A DNA stretch of 64,000 nucleotides from Phenylobacterium sp. (GTDB lineage Bacteria; Pseudomonadota; Alphaproteobacteria; Caulobacterales; Caulobacteraceae). Location: positions 1-64,000 of the forward strand of contig NZ_JAEUMO010000032.1 in assembly GCF_016793285.1 (NCBI RefSeq), given 5' to 3'. The notes beneath the pieces were generated by a model. The model searched no databases. It was given only the letters and a program-made list of their open reading frames with translations, and was not told the origin of the DNA. A program made the position numbers and the translations under genes. This document shows, in pieces, positions 42,609-52,208 of the stretch; position 1 is the first letter of the stretch, and each line of letters opens with the position of its first letter.

Positions 42609-45600
42609 TCGTGAAGCGTCTCCTCCTCGCGCTTTCGGGCGCGCTCGTCCTGGCGTCGCCGGCCGGAGCCCAGACCCGCGCCGACCTGATCCCGCTGGGC
42701 CAGAGCGCCGCCTCCGGGGCCGTCTGCACCGCCGTGCGCGACTACGACGACCCGGTCGTCCAGGGTCCGGGCCGCCGCGGCTGGAACATCCGCTGCCGCG
42801 GCTGGGAGGGCAGCCTGGGGCGGCTCTACACCTTCGAGAAGGGCGACGTCGGCCCCTGGGAGACGGCGCTCACGGGCCGCGCCCAGTGCTCCGAGCAGAA
42901 GACGGAGAGCATCGCCGGCCTCGGCGCCGCCAACCGCCGCGCCTGCCGCAGCGCCCGGGGCAGCGCGCCGTACCTCGCCTACACCACCAGGCGCGGCGGC
43001 GGGACGTTCACGGCCGAAGGGCCCGCGCAGATCGCCGATGTCCTTGAGACCGGGCTCAAGGTGGTCTCCGGCGCGATGAAGGCGCCGGCCGCCAACGACG
43101 TACAGACCTCGGCCGCCAGCGCCGAGATCGCCGCCGACTTCGGCGGCGCCACCGGCGGGCTCGCCCGCTCGCAGGCCGCCGCCGCGGCGGACCCGGCCCG
43201 CCTGCGCGCCCGCGCTTACGTCCAGAACAACGAGTGGCGGTTCGAACAGGCCGAGACCGACTTCCAGGCGCTCGTCGCCGACGCCGAGGCGCGCCGCGCG
43301 CCGCCGGCCGAGATGGGCGAGGCGCTGCTGAACCTGGCGCTCAACGTGTCCAACAACGGCCGCTTCGCCGAGGCCGACCGCCTGTTCCGCGACGCCGACG
43401 TACAGGTGGCCGCCGCCAACGATCCCTTCCTGTCGTCGCAGGCCCGCGTCTATCGCGCGCTGCATCTGCGCAACGCCGGCCGCTTCGCCGAGGCCGCGCA
43501 GGCGGCGCAGGCCGCCTTGCGCGCCAGCGAGCAGGTCCGCGCCTCGCAGGGACTCGGCATGACCGGGCCGCAGGTGACCAGGACGGCCGACGGCGCCGTC
43601 GCCATCGGCGGCGACCTCTCGACCGCGCTCAACAGCCGCCCTGCCGGCCGTGACGTGCTGGGCGGCTCCAAGGTGTCACTCTCCGACCGCCTGATCGTGC
43701 AGGACGCCCAGGCCCTCGAAGTGGCGGGCTCCTCGCTCGCCGCCCAGGGCGACGCCGCGGCCGGTCGCGAGGCGCTGGTTCGCGCGCAACGGCTGCTGAC
43801 CAACGCCGAGGCCAACGGGGCCCTGAACGTGTGGCTGCGCGCTCGCATCGAGGCCGACCTGGCCGAGATCGACCTGGACCAGGGCCAGGCCGCTGCGGCC
43901 ATCGCCAAGTACCAGACCGCGGTGCGCACCATCCGCCTGCGTCACGCGGGCACGGCCGCCGAGGGCGGCCTGCTGCTCGATCTCGGCCGCGCGCAGGTCG
44001 CCGCAGGCCAGGAGGACGCTGCGCTCGACACCTATGCCCACGCCTTCGAGCTGTTCCAGGCCCAGCGGGGCGCGCTCGGCGCGTCGGCCGATGACGCGGC
44101 CCCCTACTTCGACCTGCTGATCAAGCGCATCGCCGGCGATCCCGCCCGGGCGGCGGACTACAAGGCCCGCTTCTTCTCCGCCGCGGCCAGCGTGATCTCG
44201 AACGCCACGGCCCAGACGGTCTCGAAGCTGGCGGCCCGCGTCGCCTCGGGCGACAGTGCGACCACCGGCCTCGTCCGGGCGCTCGAGGACACCCGCCGCG
44301 AACTGCGCGCCGCCGAGGCGCAGGCCGCCCAGTTGCAGGCCGCCAACGCCTATGCCGGCGCCGAGCGGACCGACATCGAGACCCGCCTGAAGGCGCTGCA
44401 GACCCAGGCCGACGGCCTGGAGGCCCAGCTCCTGTCCGCCAACCCGCGCTATTCCCAGCTCGTCTCGTCGACCGCGACCCTCGCCGACCTCCAGAAGGCC
44501 CTCGGCCCCGACGAGGTCTACGTGAAGGTGCTGACGCTCAACACGAAGAGCTACGGCATGTTCGTGTCGAAGACCGACGCCAGGGCCTACGGGATCGCCG
44601 CCAGCCGCGGCGTGATCGCCGCCGACGTGCGCCGCCTGCGCTCGGTGTTCGAGGACGACGAGAGCCTGCCGCCCTTCGACGTGGCCCGCTCGTACGGCCT
44701 CTACAAGCAACTGTTCGGTCCCGTCGCGGCCGAGGTCGCCGCCGCCAGGCATCTGATCTACGAGCCGGACGGCGCGCTGATCTCGCTGCCGGTAGCCACC
44801 ATGGTCACCGCCGATCCGGCCGCCCTGGTGGCCGCGGCCGGCCCCGGCAAGGACGTCGACTACCGCAAGGTCGCCTGGCTGGGCGCCAAGACCGACTCGG
44901 CGCTGGTCCTTTCGGCGGCGAGCTTCCTGCAATCGCGGGCGTTCGCGCCGTCGCGGGCCAAGCAGAGCTTCCTGGCCTTCGCCGACCCGACGACGCCGAT
45001 GAAGAGCGACCCGAACGCCTATTCGTCGGTCGTGCGCCGCTCGGTCAGCCTGCGCAGCACGTCGAGCCGCGACAACGCCACGAACGTCTGCGAGAGCACG
45101 CGCCTGGCGCTGCTCCAGATGCCGCCGCTCCCCGACACCGCCGACGAGGTCCGCGCGGTGGCCGCCAGCGTCGGCGGCGCCTCGCCCAGCGACATCATCA
45201 TCGGCGCGCCCTTCACCGACAACGCCGTGAAAGCCCGGAGCGACCTCGCCGACTACAAGGTCCTCTACTTCGCGACCCACGGCCTGCTGCCGCAGCCGTC
45301 GGCCTGCCTGCCCGAGCCGGCGCTGATGACCTCCGTGGGCGTCGACGGCTCGGACGGCCTGCTCGACACCAGCGAGATCCTGGACCTGAAGCTCGACGCC
45401 GACTTGGTCGTGCTGTCGGCCTGCGACACCGGCGGCGCCGGCGGCGACTCCTCGACCACCGGCCTTCAGGGCGGCGGCGAGGCGCTGGGCGGCCTGACGC
45501 GCGCGGTCATCTACGCCGGCGGACGCAGCCTGATCGTCTCGCACTGGTCGGTGGACTCGGTGGCGACGGTGCGGCTGATGACCGGCATGTTCTCGGCGGG

Positions 45601-45763
45601 CGCACCCAGCAAGGCCGAGTCGCTGACCGTCTCGCAGCGGGCGCTACAGCAGAACGAGCAGTTCTCGCATCCCTACTTCTGGGCTCCCTTCACCATCGTG
45701 GGCGACGGCTCCAAGCCGCTGCCCGCGGCGACGGGCTCCACCCGCACGGCCTCCTCGAACTAG
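42605..45763 (+). CDS. Secreted TPR-CHAT peptidase-like protein
   Basis: A 1052-residue protein with a Sec signal peptide (ends near AGAQ). The middle (about 200-500) contains TPR-like helical repeats (MGEALLNLALNVSNNGRFAEAD and others), then a coiled-coil segment near 560-625. The C-terminus is a CHAT domain, a caspase-like fold, with the His of YFATHGLL and the Cys of VVLSACDTGG in place. The start overlaps the exoprotein stop (ATGA), so they are coupled. CHAT proteins occur beside two-partner secretion genes in other bacteria; processing of the exoprotein is a reasonable but untested role. An N-terminal 40-170 region is unassigned. Confidence 0.85.
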   Translation: MIVKRLLLALSGALVLASPAGAQTRADLIPLGQSAASGAVCTAVRDYDDPVVQGPGRRGWNIRCRGWEGSLGRLYTFEKGDVGPWETALTGRAQCSEQKTESIAGLGAANRRACRSARGSAPYLAYTTRRGGGTFTAEGPAQIADVLETGLKVVSGAMKAPAANDVQTSAASAEIAADFGGATGGLARSQAAAAADPARLRARAYVQNNEWRFEQAETDFQALVADAEARRAPPAEMGEALLNLALNVSNNGRFAEADRLFRDADVQVAAANDPFLSSQARVYRALHLRNAGRFAEAAQAAQAALRASEQVRASQGLGMTGPQVTRTADGAVAIGGDLSTALNSRPAGRDVLGGSKVSLSDRLIVQDAQALEVAGSSLAAQGDAAAGREALVRAQRLLTNAEANGALNVWLRARIEADLAEIDLDQGQAAAAIAKYQTAVRTIRLRHAGTAAEGGLLLDLGRAQVAAGQEDAALDTYAHAFELFQAQRGALGASADDAAPYFDLLIKRIAGDPARAADYKARFFSAAASVISNATAQTVSKLAARVASGDSATTGLVRALEDTRRELRAAEAQAAQLQAANAYAGAERTDIETRLKALQTQADGLEAQLLSANPRYSQLVSSTATLADLQKALGPDEVYVKVLTLNTKSYGMFVSKTDARAYGIAASRGVIAADVRRLRSVFEDDESLPPFDVARSYGLYKQLFGPVAAEVAAARHLIYEPDGALISLPVATMVTADPAALVAAAGPGKDVDYRKVAWLGAKTDSALVLSAASFLQSRAFAPSRAKQSFLAFADPTTPMKSDPNAYSSVVRRSVSLRSTSSRDNATNVCESTRLALLQMPPLPDTADEVRAVAASVGGASPSDIIIGAPFTDNAVKARSDLADYKVLYFATHGLLPQPSACLPEPALMTSVGVDGSDGLLDTSEILDLKLDADLVVLSACDTGGAGGDSSTTGLQGGGEALGGLTRAVIYAGGRSLIVSHWSVDSVATVRLMTGMFSAGAPSKAESLTVSQRALQQNEQFSHPYFWAPFTIVGDGSKPLPAATGSTRTASSN

Positions 45764-45799
45764 CGGCGGCGGCCGATCCGGCCGCCTCCGAAGGCCCGC

Positions 45800-47443
45800 A
45801 TGGCCAACGCCGCGATCCAGCTCAACACCGAGCCCTACGACGCCTCGATTCCGCGGCCGATGGGCCGCAACTCGGCCGGCGAAGGCTTCCTGCGCGGGTT
45901 CCTGGCGCACGCCCGCGTCGACCGGTTCCATTTCTGGAACCTCCACGACCAGTCGCGCGACGAGCTGGACGCCCTGCTGGCGCGGCTGGGCCCCGTCGAC
46001 AAGCCGGTGACCTGGATCCCCAAGGCCGAGCGCGAGCGGCTGGCCGAGCCCGGCGCGGTCTACATCCCGAGCCCCGAGATGAAGTCCGAGGCCTGGGCGC
46101 GGCGCGCCCTGGGCGCTCACGCCTACTCGATCACCGGCGTCACCCACACGATCGCCGAAACCTACATCATGGACGAGATCGCGGGCCTGCTGGCCGCCCC
46201 GCTCGAGCCCTGGGACGCCCTCGTCTGCACCTCGGAGCCCGGACGCAAGGCGGTGGAGTCGCTGCTGGAGGGCGTCGCCGGCTACTACCAGGAGCGCTTC
46301 GGCGCGACGCGGATGCCGCCGGCGCAACTGGTGACCATCCCCCTGGGGGTCCATGCGGACGACTTCCGGTTGGACGCCGGCGCGCGGCGGCGATGGCGCG
46401 CCGCGCTCGACATACCCGACGACGCGCCCGCCGCCCTGCATCTCGGGCGTTTCAGCCTGACCACCAAGATGCATCCCGGCCCGATGGGTGTGGCGCTCGC
46501 CGAGGCGGCGCGCCGGCTGGGACGGCCCGTCTACTTCATCCTCTTCGGCGGCGCGCGCCGGGACGCGGACGAGGAGGCGTTTCTGGCCGCGGCCGCGGCG
46601 CTCGCCGACGAGGGCGTGATCCTGAAGCCCGTGGGCGACACCTCGGCGACGACCCGCGACGAGATCGTCTCGGCGGCCGACGTCTTCCTGTCGCTCAGCG
46701 ACAATATCCAGGAGACCTTCGGCCTGACACCGCTGGAGGCCATGGCGGCCGGCCTGCCCTGCGTGGTCAGCGACTGGGACGGCTACAAGGACACCGTGCG
46801 CCATGGGGTGGACGGCTTCCGGGTGCGCACGCTGGCTCCGCGCCCGGGGCTGGGGCCGGACCTCGTCTACGCCTACGCCCAGCGGTTGACGAACTACGAC
46901 AACTACGCCGGCTCGGCGGCCCTCTTCACGGCCCCCGACGTCGGCGAGGCCGCCGAGGCGCTCACGGCGCTGTTCGCCGACCCGGGGTTGCGGGCGCGGA
47001 TGGGCGACGCGGGCCGCCGACGCGCGCGTGCGGTGTTCGACTGGCGCATCGTGATCGGCCAGTACCAGGCGCTGTGGGCCGAACTCGCGCGCCGCCGCGC
47101 CGCGGCCCCGGAGCAGCCACCCACGGAGAACCCGTTCCGTCCCGACCCCTTCCGCATGTTCGCCGCCTATCCGAGCGCGGCGCTCTCCCACCGGACCGAG
47201 GTGTCGCTCGTCCGGCCGCTCACCGACGACGAGGCCGCCGAGCGCCTCATGCGGCCGCATGTGCGCAATCCGGCGGCGCGTCTGCCCAGCGTGGAAGAAG
47301 CCGTCACGCTGATCGCCGTGCTGGCCGACGGCTCGCGCACGGTTGGCGCGATACTTGCTGAGACTCCGCCCGAGCGTCGTCCCTTTGTCGAAAGGGGAAT
47401 CCTGTGGCTTGCGAAGTTCGGATTCTTGCGTCTGCGCGACTAA
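45800..47443 (+). CDS. Family 4 glycosyltransferase with extra C-terminal domain
   Basis: A 547-residue GT-B glycosyltransferase. The C-terminal half of the fold has the GT4 signature E-x7-E in QETFGLTPLEAMA and HLGRFSLTTKMHP at its start. The last ~100 residues (from about 455) form an additional helical, winged-helix-like region not needed for catalysis. No signal peptide; probably cytoplasmic. Starts 36 bases after the CHAT gene, so it may be cotranscribed and could glycosylate a surface product, but acceptor and donor sugars are unknown. Confidence 0.82.
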   Translation: MANAAIQLNTEPYDASIPRPMGRNSAGEGFLRGFLAHARVDRFHFWNLHDQSRDELDALLARLGPVDKPVTWIPKAERERLAEPGAVYIPSPEMKSEAWARRALGAHAYSITGVTHTIAETYIMDEIAGLLAAPLEPWDALVCTSEPGRKAVESLLEGVAGYYQERFGATRMPPAQLVTIPLGVHADDFRLDAGARRRWRAALDIPDDAPAALHLGRFSLTTKMHPGPMGVALAEAARRLGRPVYFILFGGARRDADEEAFLAAAAALADEGVILKPVGDTSATTRDEIVSAADVFLSLSDNIQETFGLTPLEAMAAGLPCVVSDWDGYKDTVRHGVDGFRVRTLAPRPGLGPDLVYAYAQRLTNYDNYAGSAALFTAPDVGEAAEALTALFADPGLRARMGDAGRRRARAVFDWRIVIGQYQALWAELARRRAAAPEQPPTENPFRPDPFRMFAAYPSAALSHRTEVSLVRPLTDDEAAERLMRPHVRNPAARLPSVEEAVTLIAVLADGSRTVGAILAETPPERRPFVERGILWLAKFGFLRLRD

Positions 47444-47557
47444 ACGCCACGTACAAAGTCACGCAAGCGACCGGTTCATGTACCGTTCAGGGCCTCAATG
47501 TGGTACTCGGATGGACTGCGCACCATCGATCCAGACCGTCGTACGGGGGTGAATACC

Positions 47558-48028
47558 ATGCGTAAACTCATGATTGCAGCAGCCTTCTCGCTCGCCTTCG
47601 GCGGCGTTGCAGTGGCCAGCGACTATATCGTCGTGACGTCCAGCGACCCGGCCATCAAGCGCGGCCAGGCATTCGACGCCGGCGCCAAGGTGGCGCTGGG
47701 CGCCGGCAAGTCCCTCACGCTGATGCGGGCGTCGGGCGAACTGGTCACGGTCCGCGGCGCGGCCGCAGGCGCCACGATCCCGGGCGCGAAGCTCGCCGCC
47801 GCCGACGCCGCGCGCTTCGAAGCCATCCGCTCGCTGGTCCAGCCGCCGCCGGAAGGCCGCACCTTCGGGGCGCGCCGGGGCGGCATCTGCCAGCCTGCCG
47901 AGACCCTCGTCACCCTGGATCAGATCGTCGCCGCGTCCGAGCAAAGCGGCTGCAAGTCGGTCGCTCGTCAGGCGCTCGAAGCCTACCTCGCCAAGAACGG
48001 CGCGGTGGCCGAGACGCAGCATAACTAG
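47558..48028 (+). CDS. Small secreted protein of unknown function
   Basis: 156 residues with a clear Sec signal peptide (MRKLMIAAAFSLAF..., cleavage near VAVA). Mature part is alanine-rich with two Cys in the second half (GGICQPAE, QSGCKS) that could form a disulfide. No family recognised. The ATG at 47558 has GGGGGTG upstream; a longer open frame of 20 extra codons is less likely. A strong terminator follows at 48075. Confidence 0.7.
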   Translation: MRKLMIAAAFSLAFGGVAVASDYIVVTSSDPAIKRGQAFDAGAKVALGAGKSLTLMRASGELVTVRGAAAGATIPGAKLAAADAARFEAIRSLVQPPPEGRTFGARRGGICQPAETLVTLDQIVAASEQSGCKSVARQALEAYLAKNGAVAETQHN

Positions 48029-48074
48029 GGCCCCAGGCCCGCCTGAGGACTGACACACCCTCCGAAACGACACG

Positions 48075-48109
48075 AAGGGCCGGCCGGGACGTTCCCGCCG
48101 GCCCTTTTT
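48075..48109 (+). terminator. Rho-independent terminator
   Basis: Stem AAGGGCCGGC / GCCGGCCCTT with an inner CGGG/CCCG extension, followed by TTTT. It ends the small secreted protein transcript and separates it from tRNA-Lys. Confidence 0.9.
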
Positions 48110-48196
48110 CGTATTGGGCGCTTTCACTTTCGCGCGGACCCCACTAGGTTCCGCGCCGCTTCGCCCGGGCGTCCCCCTACGGACCCTCGCGTCGAT

Positions 48197-48271
48197 GGGC
48201 CGGTAGCTCAGTGGTAGAGCATTCGACTTTTAATCGAATGGTCGTGAGTTCGAACCTCACCCGGCCTACCA
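48197..48271 (+). tRNA. tRNA-Lys (anticodon TTT)
   Basis: Full cloverleaf, 75 bases including an encoded CCA. Acceptor GGGCCGG pairs with CCGGCCT (first pair G-U), D arm GCTC...GAGC, anticodon stem TTCGA/TCGAA around loop CTTTTAA (anticodon TTT), T arm GTGAG/CTCAC around TTCGAAC. Reads AAA/AAG lysine codons. Confidence 0.97.
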
Positions 48272-48332
48272 AATTTCGCCGCCGCGCGCTTGCCGCCTTA
48301 ACAGGGCCACGGCGCGGCGCCATGCTGGGGCC

Positions 48333-49079
48333 ATGCGCACGACCGTCCTCAGCCTGATCGTCGTCGCGGCGCTGGGCGGCGCCCTGGCCGCGGCCCCCGC
48401 CGCCGACGCACAAACCAAGAAGACGACGGCCGCGAAGGCGCCGGCGAAGGCCAAGGCGAAGCCGAGGAAGCCCGTCGAACCGCCGCCGCCCGAATACGTC
48501 CCGCAGGACCGGATGAAGACGTCCGACGAGGTGAAGCGCAGCGGCGTCGAAGGCGCGGCCACGACGCCGCTGCGCGACCTGGGCGTCCAGAAGACCGATA
48601 TCCCGGAGGTTCTGCTGGCGGCACTGACCGATCCCTATGCGCGGCCGCCGCGCAACTATGGGTGCAACTACCTCACCGCCCTGGTGAAGCCGCTGGACGA
48701 CGTCCTGGGGCCGGACATCGACCTGTCGCCGGTCGGCGACGAGAACCTGGTGAGCCGCGGCAGGGCGCTCGGGATCGCCGCCGACGTCGCCTCCAGCGCG
48801 CTGATCCCCTTCCGCGGCGTGGTGCGCAAGGTCTCGGGCGCCGAGGCGCACGATCGGCTGGTGCAGTCGGCCTACGTCGCCGGCAGCGTGCGCCGCGCGT
48901 ACCTGAAGGGCCTGGGCGAGGCCAAGGGCTGCAACCCGCCCGCGACGCCCAGCCACGAGCGCGCGGGATCCGAGCCCGCCGCGGACAAGCGGCGGATCCC
49001 TATTCCGAAGTATCCGACCCGGACCTCTGACGCGCAGCAAACGACCGACGGAACGCCTCCATCCGACCGTCAGAAATAG
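48333..49079 (+). CDS. Secreted Ala/Lys/Pro-rich protein of unknown function
   Basis: 248 residues. Signal peptide to about residue 26 (ADAQ), then a basic, Ala/Lys/Pro-rich stretch, then a folded-looking region at about 85-200 ([41 protein letters not shown]) with two Cys. No family recognised. The C-terminal tail overlaps the 3' end of tgt on the other strand by about 80 bases, so the true end is safe only if the tail is real. Confidence 0.7.
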   Translation: MRTTVLSLIVVAALGGALAAAPAADAQTKKTTAAKAPAKAKAKPRKPVEPPPPEYVPQDRMKTSDEVKRSGVEGAATTPLRDLGVQKTDIPEVLLAALTDPYARPPRNYGCNYLTALVKPLDDVLGPDIDLSPVGDENLVSRGRALGIAADVASSALIPFRGVVRKVSGAEAHDRLVQSAYVAGSVRRAYLKGLGEAKGCNPPATPSHERAGSEPAADKRRIPIPKYPTRTSDAQQTTDGTPPSDRQK

Positions 49080-50130
49080 CGCCGCGCATCTCGGCCATCA
49101 GGGCCTGGAAGAAGGCCAGGTTGTGCCAGGACAGCAGCACCTGTCCCAGGATCTCGTTCGCCTTCACCAGGTGGTGCAGATAGGCCTTCGAGTAGTCGCG
49201 GCTGGCGGGGACGTCGCTTGCCGGATCCAGCGGCGCCTCGTCCTCTGCGAACCGCGCGTTCTTCAGGTTGATCGGCCCGTCCCAGGTCCAGGCCTGGCCG
49301 TGGCGGCCCGAGCGCGTGGGCAGCACGCAGTCGAACATGTCGACGCCGCGGGCCACCGCCTCGACGATGTCGATGGGCTTGCCGACCCCCATGAGGTAGC
49401 GGGGGCGATCGGCGGGCAGCATGGACGGCGCGAAGTCCAGCACCTCGACCATCGCCTGGTGCCCCTCGCCCACCGCCAGGCCGCCGATGGCGTAGCCGTC
49501 GAAGCCGGTCTCCAGCATCCGTTCCGCGCTTTCGCGGCGCAACGCCTCGTCGGTGCCCCCCTGCTGGATGCCGAACAGCGCCTGGGCGTCGCGCATGCCG
49601 AACGCGGCCCGGGATCGCGCGCCCCAGCGGGCCGAGCGGCGCATCGCCTCGGCCGCGCGCTCCGGCGTGGCGGGCAGAGCCACCAGCTCGTCCAGTTGCA
49701 TGACGATGTCCGAACCCAGGAGGTCGGCCTGGATCTCCATCGACCGCTCGGGCGAGAGCCTGTGGCGGCTGCCGTCGAGGTGGCTCTGGAACGTCACCGC
49801 CTCCTCCGTGACCTTGGAGATCTTCGACAGCGACATGACCTGGAAGCCGCCGGAGTCGGTCAGGATCGGCCGCTCCCAGCGCATGAACCTGTGCAGCCCG
49901 CCCAGCCGGCGCACCCGCTCGGCCGTGGGCCGCAGCATCAGGTGGTAGGTGTTGCCGAGAATGATGTCGGCGCCGGTGGCGGCGACCTGCTCGACCGTCA
50001 GCGCCTTCACCGTGCCCGCCGTGCCGACGGGCATGAAGGCCGGCGTGCGGATGCCGCCGCGCGGCGTCGCGAGCACGCCGGTGCGCGCCTTGCCGTCTGT
50101 CGCGCCGATCGTGAACGGGAACGCGGCCAT
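49000..50130 (-). CDS. tgt: Queuine tRNA-ribosyltransferase lacking the zinc cysteines
   Basis: Exchanges guanine for preQ1 at tRNA position 34 (queuosine pathway). 376 residues. Catalytic Asp of [12 protein letters not shown] and nucleophile Asp in [15 protein letters not shown] are present, as is the C-terminal YLHHL. The zinc-binding C-x-C-x2-C, normally just before RNYS/RDYS, is replaced by S-x-V-x2-S ([11 protein letters not shown]); only the downstream His remains. The ATG overlaps the queA stop as TGATG, so it is cotranscribed with queA. Confidence 0.94.
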   Translation of the reverse strand: MAAFPFTIGATDGKARTGVLATPRGGIRTPAFMPVGTAGTVKALTVEQVAATGADIILGNTYHLMLRPTAERVRRLGGLHRFMRWERPILTDSGGFQVMSLSKISKVTEEAVTFQSHLDGSRHRLSPERSMEIQADLLGSDIVMQLDELVALPATPERAAEAMRRSARWGARSRAAFGMRDAQALFGIQQGGTDEALRRESAERMLETGFDGYAIGGLAVGEGHQAMVEVLDFAPSMLPADRPRYLMGVGKPIDIVEAVARGVDMFDCVLPTRSGRHGQAWTWDGPINLKNARFAEDEAPLDPASDVPASRDYSKAYLHHLVKANEILGQVLLSWHNLAFFQALMAEMRGAISDGRMEAFRRSFAARQRSGSDTSE

Positions 50131-51218
50131 CAGGCGGCCCTCCAGAGCAGGCTGGCGTCGCCATAGGAGTAGAACCGATAACCGGTCTCGACGGCGTGGG
50201 CGTAGGCGGCCCGCATCGTCTCCAGGCCCGCGAAGGCCGACACCAGCATGAACAGCGTCGACTTCGGCAGGTGGAAGTTGGTCATCAGGCCGTCGGCGGC
50301 GCGGAAGCGGTAACCGGGCGTAATGAAGATCGCCGTCTCGTCGCGGAACGGCTGTACGACGCCGTCCTCGCCGGTCGCGCTCTCCAGCAGACGCAGCGAC
50401 GTGGTCCCGACGCAGACGATGCGCCCGCCCGCCGCGCGGGCCGCGTTCAGCCGCCCGGCGGTCGCGGCGTCCACTTCGCCCCATTCGGCGTGCATCCGGT
50501 GCTCGGCCAGGTTCTCGGTCTTCACCGGCAGGAAGGTCCCGGCCCCGACGTGCAGCGTCACCCGCTCGACGCGCACGCCCATGTCCTCAAGGCGCGCCAG
50601 CAGCTCAGGCGTGAAGTGCAGGCCGGCGGTCGGCGCGGCGACCGAACCCTCCTCGTCGGCGTAGACGGTCTGGTAGTCGGCGCGGTCGCGGGCATCCTCC
50701 TCCCGCCGCGCAGCGATGTAGGGCGGCAGCGGCATCATCCCGCGCTCGGCGATCGCGGCCATCAGGTCGGGGCCCGCCAGGTCGAAGGCCAGCGTCACCT
50801 CGCCGCCCTCGCCTTTCCCGCGCACTGTGGCGTCGAGCGCGGCCAGGAGGCAGGCACGGTCGCCCTCCCCACGGGACGCCTCGCCGAAGACGATGCGGTC
50901 GCCGACGGCGAGCTTCTTTCCCGGCCGCATGAAGGCGGTCCAGACGTGGCCGGACCTCTGCTGGTGCAGCGTGGCCTCGACCGCGATCCGGCTCTCGCCG
51001 CGCACGCGATGGCCCTTCAGCCGCGCCGGGATCACGCGGGTGTCGTTGACGACGAGCACGTCGCCGGCGCGCAGCAGGCCGGGCAGGTCATGGACGTGGA
51101 GATCGCGCAGCGGCGAGGCCGGCTCGACCAGCAGCAGGCGGGCCGAATCCCGCGGGCTCGCGGGGCGAAGCGCGATCCGGTCCTGCGGCAGGTGGAAATC
51201 GAAGTCGGCTAGCTGCAT
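50130..51218 (-). CDS. queA: S-adenosylmethionine:tRNA ribosyltransferase-isomerase
   Basis: Transfers the ribosyl of SAM to preQ1-tRNA to make epoxyqueuosine. 362 residues from the ATG at 51218, where the family start ([20 protein letters not shown]) begins. A GTG 21 bases upstream with a GAGG ahead is an alternative. Motifs: [38 protein letters not shown]. Translationally coupled to tgt. Confidence 0.94.
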   Translation of the reverse strand: MQLADFDFHLPQDRIALRPASPRDSARLLLVEPASPLRDLHVHDLPGLLRAGDVLVVNDTRVIPARLKGHRVRGESRIAVEATLHQQRSGHVWTAFMRPGKKLAVGDRIVFGEASRGEGDRACLLAALDATVRGKGEGGEVTLAFDLAGPDLMAAIAERGMMPLPPYIAARREEDARDRADYQTVYADEEGSVAAPTAGLHFTPELLARLEDMGVRVERVTLHVGAGTFLPVKTENLAEHRMHAEWGEVDAATAGRLNAARAAGGRIVCVGTTSLRLLESATGEDGVVQPFRDETAIFITPGYRFRAADGLMTNFHLPKSTLFMLVSAFAGLETMRAAYAHAVETGYRFYSYGDASLLWRAA

Positions 51219-51272
51219 GAAGGGCGAGGTGAAGGCCACGCGGGGCGCCTCACGTCAAGCTCGGGGACACCA

Positions 51273-52208
51273 TTGCGGCGGTTCGTCGGAGGCGTGAATG
51301 CGGTCTTCACCGGGCTGGTCGCGGCGGCGGCGCTGGCGGCGGGCGGCGGGCTGCTGGCCGGTCAGGTCCCTGCGCTCGACGTCCTGACCCACCTCGCGCC
51401 GGTCTACGGCGTCATCGGGGTGGTCGGCCTGGCGTGGACGGCGCTGGCCGGCCGCGGGCCCGTCGCGGCCGTCGCGCTGCTGGCCGTCGTGGCGAGCGTG
51501 GCGCTGATCCTCCCCGAACTGCGCCGCGACACCGGCCCGGCCGCGCCGCCCGACGCCCCGGGACAGGTCAAAGTCATCCAGGTCAACGCGCTCAGGACCA
51601 ACGCCGACGTGGACCGCGTCGCCCGGTGGCTTATCGCCCAACAACCCGACTTCGTGATGGTCGCAGAGGCCCGGGCAGACCTGCGCGACGCGCTGCGACG
51701 CGCCGGCTGGAAGACCGCCGGGGCCGGCGGCACGCAGATGATCTTCACGCGTGAGCGGTATCTGACGATGAACCGCCCGCCACGGCGGGCGGGCGCGCTC
51801 ACCTTCGTCAACGCCACCTATGCGACCACGTCGGGCCCGGCCGAGGCGCTGACCACGCACGTCGGCTGGCCCACCCGACGCACGGTCGGGGCCGAATTGT
51901 CGCGCCTCGAAGAGGTGGTGGGCCAGCTCCCGCGCGAGCGCATGATCCTGGCCGGCGACTTCAATGCCGCGGGCTGGTCGCGCGAGATGCATCGCCTGGA
52001 CCGAAGCCTCGGCCTCGTCCGCCGCGACCGCGCCGTCGCCACCTGGCCCGCCGAGGTGCTCGGCGTGCGCTGGCCCTTGCCCTTCGCGCCGATCGACCAC
52101 GTCTACGCCGGCCCCGGCTGGGCCACCGTGAAGGTCGAGCGCGGCCCGTGGCTGGGGTCCGACCACTACCCGCTGATCGTCACCCTGGCGCCTGTCCCGG
52201 AACGCTGA
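51273..52208 (+). CDS. Membrane-anchored endonuclease/exonuclease/phosphatase-family protein
   Basis: 311 residues with about three N-terminal hydrophobic helices (to residue 90) and a C-terminal EEP (DNase I/phosphatase-like) domain. Conserved positions seen: VNALRTN, catalytic Glu in VMVAEAR, HVGWP, LAGDFNA, IDHVYAG and GSDHYPL. Domain probably faces the periplasm. The start is a TTG at 51273 preceded by GGGGA. Substrate unknown (phosphodiester or phosphomonoester). Confidence 0.83.
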   Translation: MRRFVGGVNAVFTGLVAAAALAAGGGLLAGQVPALDVLTHLAPVYGVIGVVGLAWTALAGRGPVAAVALLAVVASVALILPELRRDTGPAAPPDAPGQVKVIQVNALRTNADVDRVARWLIAQQPDFVMVAEARADLRDALRRAGWKTAGAGGTQMIFTRERYLTMNRPPRRAGALTFVNATYATTSGPAEALTTHVGWPTRRTVGAELSRLEEVVGQLPRERMILAGDFNAAGWSREMHRLDRSLGLVRRDRAVATWPAEVLGVRWPLPFAPIDHVYAGPGWATVKVERGPWLGSDHYPLIVTLAPVPER

